A stretch of DNA of 37,147 nt, taken from contig CADEDG010000016.1 in assembly GCA_902826035.1 (NCBI GenBank), positions 1 to 37,147 of the forward strand, written 5' to 3'. A model generated the notes under the pieces. That model did not search any database. It saw only the letters and a list, made by a program, of their open reading frames with translations, and had not been told where the DNA came from. Below are positions 7,607 to 17,100 of this stretch, piece by piece. Source of the DNA: an uncultured Alphaproteobacteria bacterium. GTDB lineage: Bacteria; Pseudomonadota; Alphaproteobacteria; Caulobacterales; Aquidulcibacteraceae. The position numbers and the translations under genes are program-made. Numbering within the stretch: the stretch's first letter is position 1; each line of letters begins with the position of its first letter.

Positions 7607-9531
7607 GCCTCGCCCCTCCGACGCAGCAGCGCGAGCAAGCTCAGCGCGCCCCCCAGCGTCATCAGCAGAACGCCGTAGAAGATAAACTGAACAAGCGGGT
7701 TATAATAAAGGCGCACGATCCAAGCCGCACTTCCGCGCTCGGCTGGCTCGCCAAGCGCGAGGTAGAGATCGCCGTCAAGATCGCTGAGGATTCCCACTTC
7801 GGTCGTGGGCGCGGCCGCAGTCGGATAGAAGCGCCGCTCCGCCGACACCGTGCGCACCTCGCCGCCGCGTTCGACGCGAAAATCGGCGCGTGTGGCGGAA
7901 TAATTCGGGCCTTCCGAAGCGCCGATCTCGAGCAAGGTGACGCGACGACCGGCGAACTCGACGCTCTCGCCAGCGGCCAGCGCCGCCGCGCGCTCGGAGC
8001 GAAACCCGGTTTCGCCGACCGCGCCGATCGTCAACACCCCGGCGCCGATATGGGCCGCGCTCATCGACCAGACCGCGAGCGGAAGCAGCGCGAGCTTACG
8101 CAACAATCCGCCCTCTCCGCGCCGAAGCCGCGCCCAAAGATAAATCAGCCCGCCAACAACGAGCCAAACGCCGATGGCGAGCCCGATCGCCGGCGCCGCT
8201 CGCCATTGCGATACGATCAACGTCACCACAAGCGTAACCAACGCGGCCGCCAGCGCCGGCCAGAGCACGCGCGCCGCGGCGGCGAGATCGCCCACGCGCC
8301 ACGTCAGCATCGGTCCAAACGGCAACACCAAGAACAACGCCGCCAACAATGGCGCCACGGTGGCGTTGAAGAAAGGCGGTCCCACCGAGATCAACCCTCC
8401 GCCGAAAGCCTCCACTAGCATCGGATAGAGCGTACCGATCAGAACAATCCCGGCAGCCACTGCAAGCCCGTAATTGTTCCAGAGCAGCATGCTCTCGCGG
8501 CTCACCGCGGCAAATCCCGATGCGCGCCCCAATGTGCGCGCGCGCCAGCCATAGAGTCCAAATCCTGCGCCCAGCGCGAGCGCGAGCAGCACCAGCACCG
8601 CGATCCCGCGGCGCGGATCGACCGCGAACGCATGCACCGAGGTCAACACGCCAGAGCGCACAAGGAACGTTCCCAGCAGGGCAAGACCAAAGCCGATAAT
8701 GGCAAGCAGCACCGTCCAGCCCGCGAACGAACCGCGCCGTTCGGTGACAATCGCGGAATGCACCAGCGCACATGCCGCCAGCCACGGCATGAAGCTCGCG
8801 TTCTCGACCGGATCCCAAAACCACCAGCCGCCCCAGCCAAGTTCGTAATAGGCCCAATAGGAACCAAGCCCGATGCCAAGCGTGAGGCAGGTCCAGGCGG
8901 CCAACGTCCATGGCCGCAGCGCCTTGGCCCAATTCTGGTCGGCGCGTCCCTCGATCAAGGCCGCGAGCGCCAGTGAAAACGGCACACTCAAGCCGACATA
9001 GCCGAGATAAAGCATCGGTGGATGCGCCGCGAGTGCAGGGTCCTGCAAAAGCGGATTAAGCCCCGCGCCCTGCATTGGCGCGGGATCGAGCCGCGCAAAC
9101 GGGTTCGAGAGAAAGAGCGTGTAGATCAGCGCTCCAGCGGTGACGAAACCCTGCACGCCGACAGCGCGCCGCCACAAGCCCTCATCCTGCGCGCCTCTTC
9201 TCCACGCAAGCGCAGCAGCGAACAGCGCCGACACCAAGCACCAGAGCAGCATGGAGCCCTCGTGATTGCCCCAGGCGCCGGCGATTTTGTACATGAGCGG
9301 CTTGTCGGTGTGCGAATGCGCCGCCACGACCGCCAGGGAAAAATCCGAGCGCACGAACGCGACAATCAGCGCCGCAAACGCAATCGCGACCAGCAACGCT
9401 CCTGCAAGCGAGGCCACGCGGATCACCGCGCTATTGGCGTCGCTGCGCGGCGCTGCAATTCCCAGCACGCCCTGCAACAAGCTCAGCGCGAGCGCCAAGG
9501 CGGCGGCGAATGCGCCGATTTCGGTGATCAT
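7603..9531 (-). CDS. ccmF: Haem lyase / cytochrome c maturation protein CcmF (CycK)
   Basis: 642-residue multi-spanning inner-membrane protein that takes haem from CcmE and attaches it to apocytochrome c. The WWD haem-handling motif is visible as GWGGWWFWDPVEN near residues 230-242, within many hydrophobic helices, and a large periplasmic segment lies near the C-terminus before the last helix. The start at 9531 (MITEIGAF) is preferred over an upstream in-frame start because it overlaps the ccmE stop as ATGA and begins where the family does. It overlaps ccmH in the same way. No ccmG/dsbE lies between ccmF and ccmH, unlike the enteric layout. Confidence 0.96.
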   Translation of the reverse strand: MITEIGAFAAALALALSLLQGVLGIAAPRSDANSAVIRVASLAGALLVAIAFAALIVAFVRSDFSLAVVAAHSHTDKPLMYKIAGAWGNHEGSMLLWCLVSALFAAALAWRRGAQDEGLWRRAVGVQGFVTAGALIYTLFLSNPFARLDPAPMQGAGLNPLLQDPALAAHPPMLYLGYVGLSVPFSLALAALIEGRADQNWAKALRPWTLAAWTCLTLGIGLGSYWAYYELGWGGWWFWDPVENASFMPWLAACALVHSAIVTERRGSFAGWTVLLAIIGFGLALLGTFLVRSGVLTSVHAFAVDPRRGIAVLVLLALALGAGFGLYGWRARTLGRASGFAAVSRESMLLWNNYGLAVAAGIVLIGTLYPMLVEAFGGGLISVGPPFFNATVAPLLAALFLVLPFGPMLTWRVGDLAAAARVLWPALAAALVTLVVTLIVSQWRAAPAIGLAIGVWLVVGGLIYLWARLRRGEGGLLRKLALLPLAVWSMSAAHIGAGVLTIGAVGETGFRSERAAALAAGESVEFAGRRVTLLEIGASEGPNYSATRADFRVERGGEVRTVSAERRFYPTAAAPTTEVGILSDLDGDLYLALGEPAERGSAAWIVRLYYNPLVQFIFYGVLLMTLGGALSLLALLRRRGEA

Positions 9532-9965
9532 GGCGGGCGCCCGCCTCGCCACTCGCCGTCCTGTTTCAGCGCCTCGGTGACCTCGCGCGGCATGTAATTC
9601 TCGTCGTGCTTGGCGAGCACGCGTTCGGCGGCAAACGCCTCCCCCGGCGCCCAGGTTCCTTCGGCGACGACGCCTTGGCCCTCGCGAAACAGGTCCGGCA
9701 GCAGACCATCATAGCGAACCTGGACGATCGTCGCGCCATCGGTGACGCTGAATTGCGCAACGGTTCCTGTCCGCTGCAGCGTGCCCTCGACCACCAAGCC
9801 GCCGAGCCGAATGCGGCGGCCGGCTTGCGCCTTCTCCGCCAAGTCCGAAGGCTTGACGAAATAGACGACGCTGCTGCGCAGTCCGACCAGAGTCAGCGAT
9901 ATCGCCGCCACAAGCACCGCCGCGGCGATGGCGATCATGATCAGGCGCTGGTTGCGTCTACGCAT
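9528..9965 (-). CDS. ccmE: Cytochrome c maturation haem chaperone CcmE (CycJ)
   Basis: 145 residues. A single N-terminal transmembrane helix (about residues 8-28) anchors a periplasmic OB-fold domain that covalently binds haem and passes it to CcmF. The haem-binding motif HDENY is present, with the reactive His120 and Tyr124. The gene starts 4 nt after the ccmI stop and its own stop overlaps the ccmF start, fixing it in the ccmIEFH operon. Length and motifs are those of a normal CcmE. Confidence 0.96.
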   Translation of the reverse strand: MRRRNQRLIMIAIAAAVLVAAISLTLVGLRSSVVYFVKPSDLAEKAQAGRRIRLGGLVVEGTLQRTGTVAQFSVTDGATIVQVRYDGLLPDLFREGQGVVAEGTWAPGEAFAAERVLAKHDENYMPREVTEALKQDGEWRGGRPP

Positions 9966-9969
9966 CGCC

Positions 9970-10620
9970 TTAATTTCCGACCTGTCGCTGCGCCATGGCG
10001 CGGCGCGGATCGTCGGCGCTCATGCGCGCAAGCGCGCCGCGCCAAAACGGGCGCGCATCGCGCCCCTCCTGCATCGCCGCCATAGCCTGATAAAGCCACG
10101 GCGCGGGATCGGAGGAACGCTCGCCTGCGCGCTCGAAATATCCCAGGGCTTCCGGCGTCACGCGGCCCTCAATTTCGAAAATCGCGCGGCCCATGCCGAG
10201 CATGGCCTCGACCGATTCTGGCTCGCGCCGCAGCGCTTGATCGAACTCGGCGGCCGCCTCGCGCGCGCGGCCAAGCTCCAACAAGACTTTCCCTGCTTCA
10301 GCGCGCGGAATCGCATCGCGCGGATGCTGGCGCGCAATGTGGTCCCAGAGCGCCAATTGCTCCTCACGCGTCACCGCTGGGGGCACCCCGGATTCAAACG
10401 CGTTGACCAGCGCATCAATTCGCGGCTGGAACGGGCGATCCGCAAGCGCCGGGCGGCCAACGAGTGCGTACGCGCAGAGTGCGACGAGCATGGTTGCGGC
10501 AAACCCTGACAATGCCAGCAAGGGGCGGCCACCAGCGCGCCGGTAAGCTGCGAAAGCCCACCAAGCGAGACCCGCAGTCAATACCGCCGCACCAAGCGCG
10601 AACATGAGTCCGGAAGCCAT
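9970..10620 (-). CDS. ccmI: Cytochrome c maturation TPR protein CcmI (CycH)
   Basis: 216 residues. Two N-terminal transmembrane helices (roughly 4-25 and 35-55) are followed by a periplasmic region with TPR-like helices, clearest in AEAGKVLLELGRAREAAAEF and the repeats around it. CcmI holds the C-terminus of apocytochrome c and delivers it to the CcmF-CcmH lyase. It is shorter than many CcmI proteins, consistent with the compact alphaproteobacterial form lacking a long C-terminal domain. It opens the ccmIEFH operon, 69 nt after the FeuQ-like kinase gene, so a promoter or continued transcription from the two-component genes are both possible. Confidence 0.87.
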   Translation of the reverse strand: MASGLMFALGAAVLTAGLAWWAFAAYRRAGGRPLLALSGFAATMLVALCAYALVGRPALADRPFQPRIDALVNAFESGVPPAVTREEQLALWDHIARQHPRDAIPRAEAGKVLLELGRAREAAAEFDQALRREPESVEAMLGMGRAIFEIEGRVTPEALGYFERAGERSSDPAPWLYQAMAAMQEGRDARPFWRGALARMSADDPRRAMAQRQVGN

Positions 10621-10689
10621 GCCCGCGCTCTAGCGCGGTTCGCACCGCAGCGAAACCGGGCTCGGCGCCGCATGGCGACCCGAAGCGCG

Positions 10690-12141
10690 CTAGTCCGTCG
10701 CCGGCAAACGCAAGCGCGCTTCCAATCCGCCGAGCGCGCTGCGGCCGAAACTTATTTCGCCCGCATAGAGCTCAACCGTCTCCAGCAATATCGAAAGCCC
10801 GAGCCCCTGCCCCGGCGCGGCCTCGTCCAGGCGCGCGCCGCGTGCTTTGGCGCGGGCGATATCGGCCTCGGAGAGCCCCGGGCCGTCATCCTCCACCACA
10901 ATATCAAGAACGCCTTTGACGTCGGCGGGCGCACGCACGCGCACCAGGACGTGGTTCTTGCCGTATTTGCAGGCGTTGTCGATCAGATTGGCGGCCATCT
11001 CCAGGAGATCCTCGCGCTCGCCGCGAAAGGTGAGATCGCCTTCCACCTCGAGTGAAATGTCCATCGCTTTGGCGTGATCGTATTTCTGCTCCATCATGAA
11101 AACGAGGTCGCTGAGATTTTGGTTGACCGGTGTGCGATAGGCGATGGTCGCCGCTTGCGGACCTGCGCGAGCCTCGGCGCGGGCGGCTACACGCGCGCGG
11201 CGCAATTGGCGCTCGACGAAGCTCTCCATCTCCTCGACCGATTGCTTAAGCACGGAATCACCCGCGCGGCCCTCGGCGGCGGCGTTCTTCAACACCGCGA
11301 TCGGCGTCTTGAGCGCATGCGCCAGATTGCCGACATGGCGGCGGGCGCGCTCCACCACTTCGCGATTGTGATCGATCAGCGCGTTGAGTTCGCCCGCGAC
11401 CGGCAGGAGTTCGGCTGGGTATTCCCCGTTCAGGCGCTCGGAATCCCCGCGCCGGACCGCTGCAATATCGTTGGTGAAATCGCGCAGCGGACGCAAACCC
11501 ACCCACACTTGGAGCGCCGCCAACCCAGCGATGACGATAGCGCAAAACAGCATGAACAGCGCAATCGCCGGCGCCAGTAAAGTATTGGTGTCGGCCAGGA
11601 TCGCACCCGAGGCCACGCCAACCACAAAGAGATAATCGCCCTCCAGCCCCGGAATGCGCGCCACCCGGGCGATGACCCGCAGCGATTCCCGGTCCGGACC
11701 TGGAAGGTTCAGGAAATGCGGCTGGGCCGATGTGGCGGACGCCGTCAGCCGCCGCGCCGTGGGGGCGTCGATGTCGATCGCGACGTCAACCAGCGAGGGC
11801 GAAATGTAACGTACGAGAAGGCGCCCATCGGGCTCGATTCTGGCGATCTGAAAATAGCGGCCGCTCAGACCGCGCATGTATCTTGGGTCGTACGGCAGAT
11901 CGCGCAGCGCGATGTCGCCCTCGCTCAATCCAGGAATGGCGTTCGAGATCAGATCTTCGGCCACGCTTTCGATCTGCGGATCGATCAACAGTCGCATGAG
12001 TTCGCGGTTGAATTGCGCGAAAGAAATCCACGCCACCAAAGCGAGGCCGGCGACGCTGAGAATAGCGATCGTGAGCAGGCGCGCGGCCAGCGACCGCTTG
12101 ATCAAAGTGACGAAGTCGCGCAGCGCCGATTGCGGCGTCAA
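10690..12141 (-). CDS. FeuQ/PhoQ-like sensor histidine kinase
   Basis: 483-residue inner-membrane kinase: transmembrane helix at about residues 20-40, a large periplasmic sensor domain (about 45-175), a second helix (LAPAIALFMLFCAIVIAGLA, near 190-210), HAMP, H-box NLAHALKTP with His near 276, N-box NLIDNACKYG, G1 DDGPGL and G2 GQGLGLSI. The HALKTP box is typical of PhoQ/FeuQ-type kinases. Translation appears to start at TTG overlapping the regulator stop (TTGA); no nearby ATG fits. Placement upstream of ccmIEFH resembles feuPQ next to cycHJKL in rhizobia (from memory). FeuQ in Sinorhizobium meliloti controls osmo-adaptive glucan export; whether this one does is unknown. Confidence 0.9.
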   Translation of the reverse strand: MTPQSALRDFVTLIKRSLAARLLTIAILSVAGLALVAWISFAQFNRELMRLLIDPQIESVAEDLISNAIPGLSEGDIALRDLPYDPRYMRGLSGRYFQIARIEPDGRLLVRYISPSLVDVAIDIDAPTARRLTASATSAQPHFLNLPGPDRESLRVIARVARIPGLEGDYLFVVGVASGAILADTNTLLAPAIALFMLFCAIVIAGLAALQVWVGLRPLRDFTNDIAAVRRGDSERLNGEYPAELLPVAGELNALIDHNREVVERARRHVGNLAHALKTPIAVLKNAAAEGRAGDSVLKQSVEEMESFVERQLRRARVAARAEARAGPQAATIAYRTPVNQNLSDLVFMMEQKYDHAKAMDISLEVEGDLTFRGEREDLLEMAANLIDNACKYGKNHVLVRVRAPADVKGVLDIVVEDDGPGLSEADIARAKARGARLDEAAPGQGLGLSILLETVELYAGEISFGRSALGGLEARLRLPATD

Positions 12142-12809
12142 GGCTGCTCGGCAGGGTTGACCAAGCGGTAGCCCAAGCCCTTCTCGGTGATGATGCGCTC
12201 AGAACCGATCTTGCGCCGCAGGATGCCGATGAACACCTCGATCGTGTTCGAATCGCGTTCGTGATCCTGGGCGTAAATTTTTTCGGTGAGTTCGGTGCGC
12301 GAGACGATGCGCCCGGCGTGGTGCATCAGATAGTCGAGCACCTTGTATTGATAGGCCGTCAGCTTGATCGGCACGCCATTGACCGTCACTTGGCCGGTTG
12401 CGGAATTGAGGCTGAGATCGCCCACGTCGAGCACCGATGATTTGTGATCGGTCTGCCGGCGCACATTGGAGCGCACCCGCGCCAACAATTCGGCCATATG
12501 AAATGGCTTGGTGACGTAATCGTTGGCGCCGAGGTCCAGCCCTTCGACCTTTTCGCTCCAGCGATCGCGCGCTGAGAGGATCAGCACCGGATGGGTGCGG
12601 CCCTCCTTGCGCCATGCCTTGAGCACGGTGAGTCCGTCTACCTTCGGTAGCCCGAGATCGAGGATGGCGATGTCGTAAGGCTCGGTCTCGCCGAGGAATT
12701 GCCCGTCCTCGCCATTGTCGGCGGTATCGACGGTGTAGCCAGCATCGGTAAGCGCGGAGGCGAGTTGCTCCCGGAGGTTTTTGTCGTCCTCAACCACCAG
12801 AACCCGCAT
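12138..12809 (-). CDS. FeuP/PhoP-like OmpR-family response regulator
   Basis: 223 residues: receiver domain with acidic pair D8-D9, phospho-acceptor D51 (AILDLGLP) and the KPF switch lysine, then a winged helix ending GLGYRLV. The stretch LSARDRWSEKVEGLDLGANDYV is of the FeuP/PhoP subgroup. A strong ribosome binding site (GGGGAGA) precedes the ATG. It lies 22 nt after a secreted PepSY protein gene and overlaps its partner kinase, forming a three-gene signalling unit. The role is DNA-binding transcription control by phosphorylation; targets are not visible. Confidence 0.92.
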   Translation of the reverse strand: MRVLVVEDDKNLREQLASALTDAGYTVDTADNGEDGQFLGETEPYDIAILDLGLPKVDGLTVLKAWRKEGRTHPVLILSARDRWSEKVEGLDLGANDYVTKPFHMAELLARVRSNVRRQTDHKSSVLDVGDLSLNSATGQVTVNGVPIKLTAYQYKVLDYLMHHAGRIVSRTELTEKIYAQDHERDSNTIEVFIGILRRKIGSERIITEKGLGYRLVNPAEQP

Positions 12810-12831
12810 GCGATCTCCCCAAAGGCGCGTC

Positions 12832-13134
12832 TTAGTGCAGACGCCCGCTTACGGCGTCGACGCGGAATTCCTCGATGGTGACCCCATCGGGCATCCGCCA
12901 GCGGATGACATAGACAGGGCGCTCCCCATCCTCAAGCCGGTGGCCGACATAGGCGCCACCGAAACGAGCGCGAAGCATGTCCGACACCTCGCGGATCGGC
13001 CGCATGGCCTGACGCTCCTGCCCGCGCTCCTGCGCAGGCATGATCAGGTTGGGCTGAATCGTTTGCGCCGCCGCTCCGGAGGCGCCAAGGGCGCCGATCA
13101 GGGCGAACGCTGCGAGGAGAGGGGCTTTAGCCAT
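12832..13134 (-). CDS. Small secreted PepSY-domain protein
   Basis: 100 residues. A signal peptide (MAKAPLLAAFALIGALG, cleavage near GAAAQ at about 21-25) precedes a short Q/R-rich linker and a single PepSY-like module: a helix (REVSDMLRARFGG), a strand with YVIRWRMPDG, and VDAVSGRL at the C-terminus. PepSY domains often modulate partner proteins in the periplasm. The gene is 22 nt upstream of the FeuP-like regulator, in the same orientation. In S. meliloti a small periplasmic protein, FeuN, restrains FeuQ; this gene is a positional candidate for the same job (inference). The domain call is fairly secure, the function is not. Confidence 0.75.
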   Translation of the reverse strand: MAKAPLLAAFALIGALGASGAAAQTIQPNLIMPAQERGQERQAMRPIREVSDMLRARFGGAYVGHRLEDGERPVYVIRWRMPDGVTIEEFRVDAVSGRLH

Positions 13135-13177
13135 GGGAAATGATCTACCAAGTCCGCTCTGAACGGGTCCTGAATGT

Positions 13178-14080
13178 TCAATTCGGCGGCCGTTGCGGCT
13201 GATAATCGCGTTTCGGCCATCTTTTCACGAACTTGCGCAGATCATCGTCGAGAACCTCCGGCAGCATGATTTGCAGCCGCACCAATTGGTCGCCCTGCCC
13301 GGCCACGCCTTTTCCCTTCAGCCGCAGCATCACCCCCGAATTCGCTCCTGCGGGCACAGTTAACGCCACCTTGCCGGTGGGCGTTGGGGCCTCGATCCGC
13401 GCCCCCTCCACCGCCTCAGTCAGCGAGATATTGAGGTCCATGTGGATATCTTGGCCCTCACGGCGGAACAGCGGATGGGGGCGAATGTTGAGTTCCACGA
13501 GTGCATCGCCGGCAGGCCCGCCTTGGGTTCCCGCGCCTCCCTGGCCCTTCAGTCGCAGCACCTGACCACTCTCGACCCCCGCCGGGATGTTGATGTCGAG
13601 CGTGCGCCCCTCGGTCAAAGAGATACGGCGCTTCGCCCCTACCACCGCATCGAGGAAATCGACGTCGAGCGTGAACCGCACGTCGCGGCCGCGCATGCGG
13701 GCATAGGTGCGTGCACCGCCGCCGCCACCGAAACCGGGGCCAAAGAGGTCGGAGAATATGTCGCCGAGATCAAAGGCATCGCCGCCTGGCCCTGGGCCGG
13801 CGCCGGCGTGGGCGCGCGCGCCCTGCCTGGATCGAGGCCCGTACGCCATGCGTTCATTGCCGTCGGCGTCGATCTCGCCACGGTCGAAGCGGGCTTTCTG
13901 GGCGGGATCGGAGAGCAGATTGAAAGCCGCGGTCGCGCGCTTGAAGCGTTCTTCGGCGGCTTTGTCGTTCGGGCGAATGTCGGGATGCAGCTCTTTGGCG
14001 AGCTTGCGATACGCGCGACGAGTGTCGTCCGCGGTGGCGGTGCGGCCGAGGCCGAGTACGGCGTAAGGATCCCAGCTCAA
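13178..14080 (-). CDS. DnaJ/CbpA-type J-domain co-chaperone
   Basis: 300 residues. The N-terminal J-domain (about 3-68) carries HPD at residues 32-34, which stimulates DnaK ATPase. A Gly/Phe-rich linker follows (FSDLFGPGFGGGGG, near 110-125), then two C-terminal substrate-binding beta domains (about 135-285). The four CXXCXGXG zinc repeats of classical DnaJ are absent, so this is the type II (CbpA) form. It lies 93 nt downstream of the GTA cluster in the same orientation and before the PepSY gene, so read-through from the GTA operon cannot be excluded. Length and domains are normal. Confidence 0.93.
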   Translation of the reverse strand: MSWDPYAVLGLGRTATADDTRRAYRKLAKELHPDIRPNDKAAEERFKRATAAFNLLSDPAQKARFDRGEIDADGNERMAYGPRSRQGARAHAGAGPGPGGDAFDLGDIFSDLFGPGFGGGGGARTYARMRGRDVRFTLDVDFLDAVVGAKRRISLTEGRTLDINIPAGVESGQVLRLKGQGGAGTQGGPAGDALVELNIRPHPLFRREGQDIHMDLNISLTEAVEGARIEAPTPTGKVALTVPAGANSGVMLRLKGKGVAGQGDQLVRLQIMLPEVLDDDLRKFVKRWPKRDYQPQRPPN

Positions 14081-14155
14081 TGTCGACGGCGCTCCAGCCT
14101 AGTCCTGCCTCTATACCCTGCACATCCTGTTCCGCGAGCCCGGAATCAGCGGCGA

Positions 14156-14174
14156 GGGGCCAAACACGAGCCCC
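14156..14174 (-). terminator. Possible weak hairpin at the end of the GTA cluster
   Basis: GGGGC/GCCCC arms (5 bp) with a 9-nt loop begin at the last base of the gp15 stop codon. No U-run follows, so at most this is a weak or Rho-assisted terminator. The remaining bases to dnaJ (14081-14155) show nothing recognisable. Confidence 0.25.
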
Positions 14175-17100
14175 TATAATGTTATGGTTAACTGCTTCTT
14201 CAAGCCTGTGGCGCCGTCCTGGCCAAGTTGCGAGACCCGTATCTGCAATGAGGCGGGCAAAAAGCCGAAATCCGTAGTCTGATCGCTCGCCGTATAGACA
14301 TAAGTCGGCTGAGACAGGTTTAGGCTGCGTTTGACGACTACGCCGTCGAGTATGTCCAACACGTAAGCTTCCGTCGTCGCGCCTAGTGGCGGTTCCAAGG
14401 GCCCCCAGGCATCTCCGCCGGCGTGGGCGCAGCGAATCCAGGTCAAGGCGACATCATTGCTTGCCGCCCGCTTTCCGCGAACATGCGCCGGCGCCCAGGG
14501 CCGCAGCGCCGCGTGCGGCAAGATCGCGGTCAGCGTCGCCGCACGCACGTCGCTTGCGAGCGCTCCCGGCGGCGGCGCGCGAAACGCCAACGCTTCGTTC
14601 CACTCGTGTGCGCCGACGTCGACACGCGCCAGCTTCTCGTCAAGCTTCACGATCCGCGCGCCGATCGGGTGTGGCGCCGCCATCGCATGCGCCGAACCTA
14701 ATTGACCGCGCAGGAAGCCGGAGAGTTCGTACTCGCTGTCGCCCACCAGCACGCAATCGCGCGCCTGCACGATTTCCCATTCGCCTCCTGATTCAATCGC
14801 AAACAAATTGGCGCCGTCGAGCAAAGCCGCCTTGGTCGCGCTCGAGAGCGTTCCGCCATACAGTTTGATGCGTGTACGGTTGCCATCATCCCAAACCCCA
14901 ACCGGGCCGGGCCACAACGCCCACAATAATTCCCCCATGATCGCCGGCTGATTTGCGCTCGCGCGCAGGCTTGGGACTGTCCCTGCATGCACTTCGTGCG
15001 ACCCGAGCCACGGCGCGGCGAAAACAGCAGCGAGGGGACGTCCCTCAGTTTCCGCGCCGGGCAGCGGCGGCAGATCCAGAATCGAAAACGCCGGCGTCGG
15101 CGCGATCGGCTGGGGCGCCGGCGCGCTCGGTTCGGCAAGCCGCACTTGCGCCGGGAACGCCGAACGCGCGCGCCGCAGGTCCAGCCGGGTCGATTCAGCT
15201 TCCTCGATGCGCGCGATCTCAAACACATCCCCGCCATCGCCAAGCACAATGCGGTCGCCGGGTTCCAACGCCAAATGCGCCGGCCCCAAGCCAACCTTCA
15301 GCGCCTCGGCATGCGCGCGCGCATCCGCGAGCACGCGTTGAGCTATACTCTCCGCTGCTTCGGCTTCGAGCACCAAAGGCGCGTCCAGCGAGAAAGCGCC
15401 GCCTTCGGCGCTATCGAGTCGGCGGGCGCTGACAGTGCCGATGAGGTAGTCCTGGGTCGGGTCGAGAAAGCGCACCCGCGCTTCGACCGGGGTATCGGCG
15501 CCATCGGCGCGTTCAGCGTAAAGTTCCCCGGCGGAATCCTCGGTAAGATCGTCCAGCGCGACCACGAGCGCTGTTTCGGTCGCGCGGTGGCGGAAACGGA
15601 TGACGCCCGCCGTCTCCGCGGCGCTGAAATCGTAGGCCGCCATCAAGGGCTCTAGCGCATCGCGTGCGCTTGCCGGCGCATCGACGATGTACCCGCTGAC
15701 CGCGCCCTGCAACGCAGCGGCATCGACATCGGTCACGTCAGCGCGAGCGCACAAATGCGTCACCACCTCGCCCAGATCGGATAGCCCCGCGCGCCCGTTG
15801 AGCCAGTGGCCCAGCCGCCACGAGCCGCCATCGGCCCAAACGTCGCCGCGCGCTGGGAACGCCGGATGCGGACGCGCATCATAGCACCAGAGCGCCATTT
15901 CTTCGATCATCGGCTTGCCGTTGACGCTCGAGGTCGGATTGTTGGCGCCGCCGATTTCCCAATAAGAGAGATAGGCCTGGAGCATCCGCCTCTGGATCAG
16001 ATCGTCGCGCGCGCCGGTGGAGAAAGGCGGCAGCGCGCTTTCGTCGCTCTTGACGTCTATGAAGAGATTGGGCGCGTTGGCGCCTTTATCGAGCGCGGGG
16101 CAACCCAGTTCGATGAACCAGATCGGTTTCGACTGCGCCACCCAAGCGGTCGGCGATCCCGCACGCACGCCGCCGGGGCGATTATAGTGCGCGCGCGCCC
16201 AGAAATTGCGCACATCCTTGGCGCGAAACACCCACGGTTCGCTATAGGCGCCATCGCTGATGGTCGTGCGTGTTTGCGTCGTGCGTGCGACATCGTTGGC
16301 GTAGAAGAAATCGTAATTCTCGCCCGCCTCGATGCGGCCGGCGAGATAACCTGGTTCATGGATGCTCGGCGAGAGCGAAGCGTCCGCGTGGGTTGAGCCT
16401 GAGCGCCAATCGGTGAGCGGCGGATACCAGTCGACGCCAACGACATCGATGTTGGCGTCGGACCAGAGCGGATCGAGGTGAAAGAACACATCGCCTGTGC
16501 CGTCTTGCGGCTGGTGGCCGCCATACTCGCTCCAGTCGGCCGCGTAAGTGATCTTGGCCGTGACGCCCAGCATCGTGCGTACGTCTGCGGCCAAGGCCTT
16601 CAACGCCGTCACCGCGGGATAGTTCGAAGCGCTGTCGCGCGCATTGGTGAGCCCGCGCATTTCCGAGCCAATGAGGAACGCATCGACGCCGCCCGCCAGT
16701 GCCGCGAGTTTGGCGTGGTGCAGGATGAAGCGGCGGTACGACCACTCGCTCGGCCCGGAATATGTCGGCGCCCCGCCGCTGGCGCCAAAGTGCGCTGGCG
16801 TTGCGGTCCCGAAAAACGCCGACACTTGCGATGTCGTAATGCTGGTTTTGTCAGGCGATCCTGGCTGACCTGCAGCGGGATGCAGGGTAACGCGCCCGCG
16901 CCAGGGATACGCCGCCTGCGCAGCGCCGCCATAGGGATCCGGCAGCGCATTGCCCTGCGCCACATCCATCAGCACAAAGGGGTATAGTCCAACCTTGTAT
17001 CCACGCGCCTTCAGTTCGGCGATCGCCTGAAACACGCAATCGTCGCTCGGCGTGCCGCCATAGGCTGGCGCGCCGTCGACCTGGCTGACGACATGTGCGC

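Noticed and set aside
7126-8418. Long plus-strand open frame opposite ccmH and ccmF
   Set aside because: Low-complexity R/P/Q-rich translation and fully antisense to conserved cytochrome c maturation genes.
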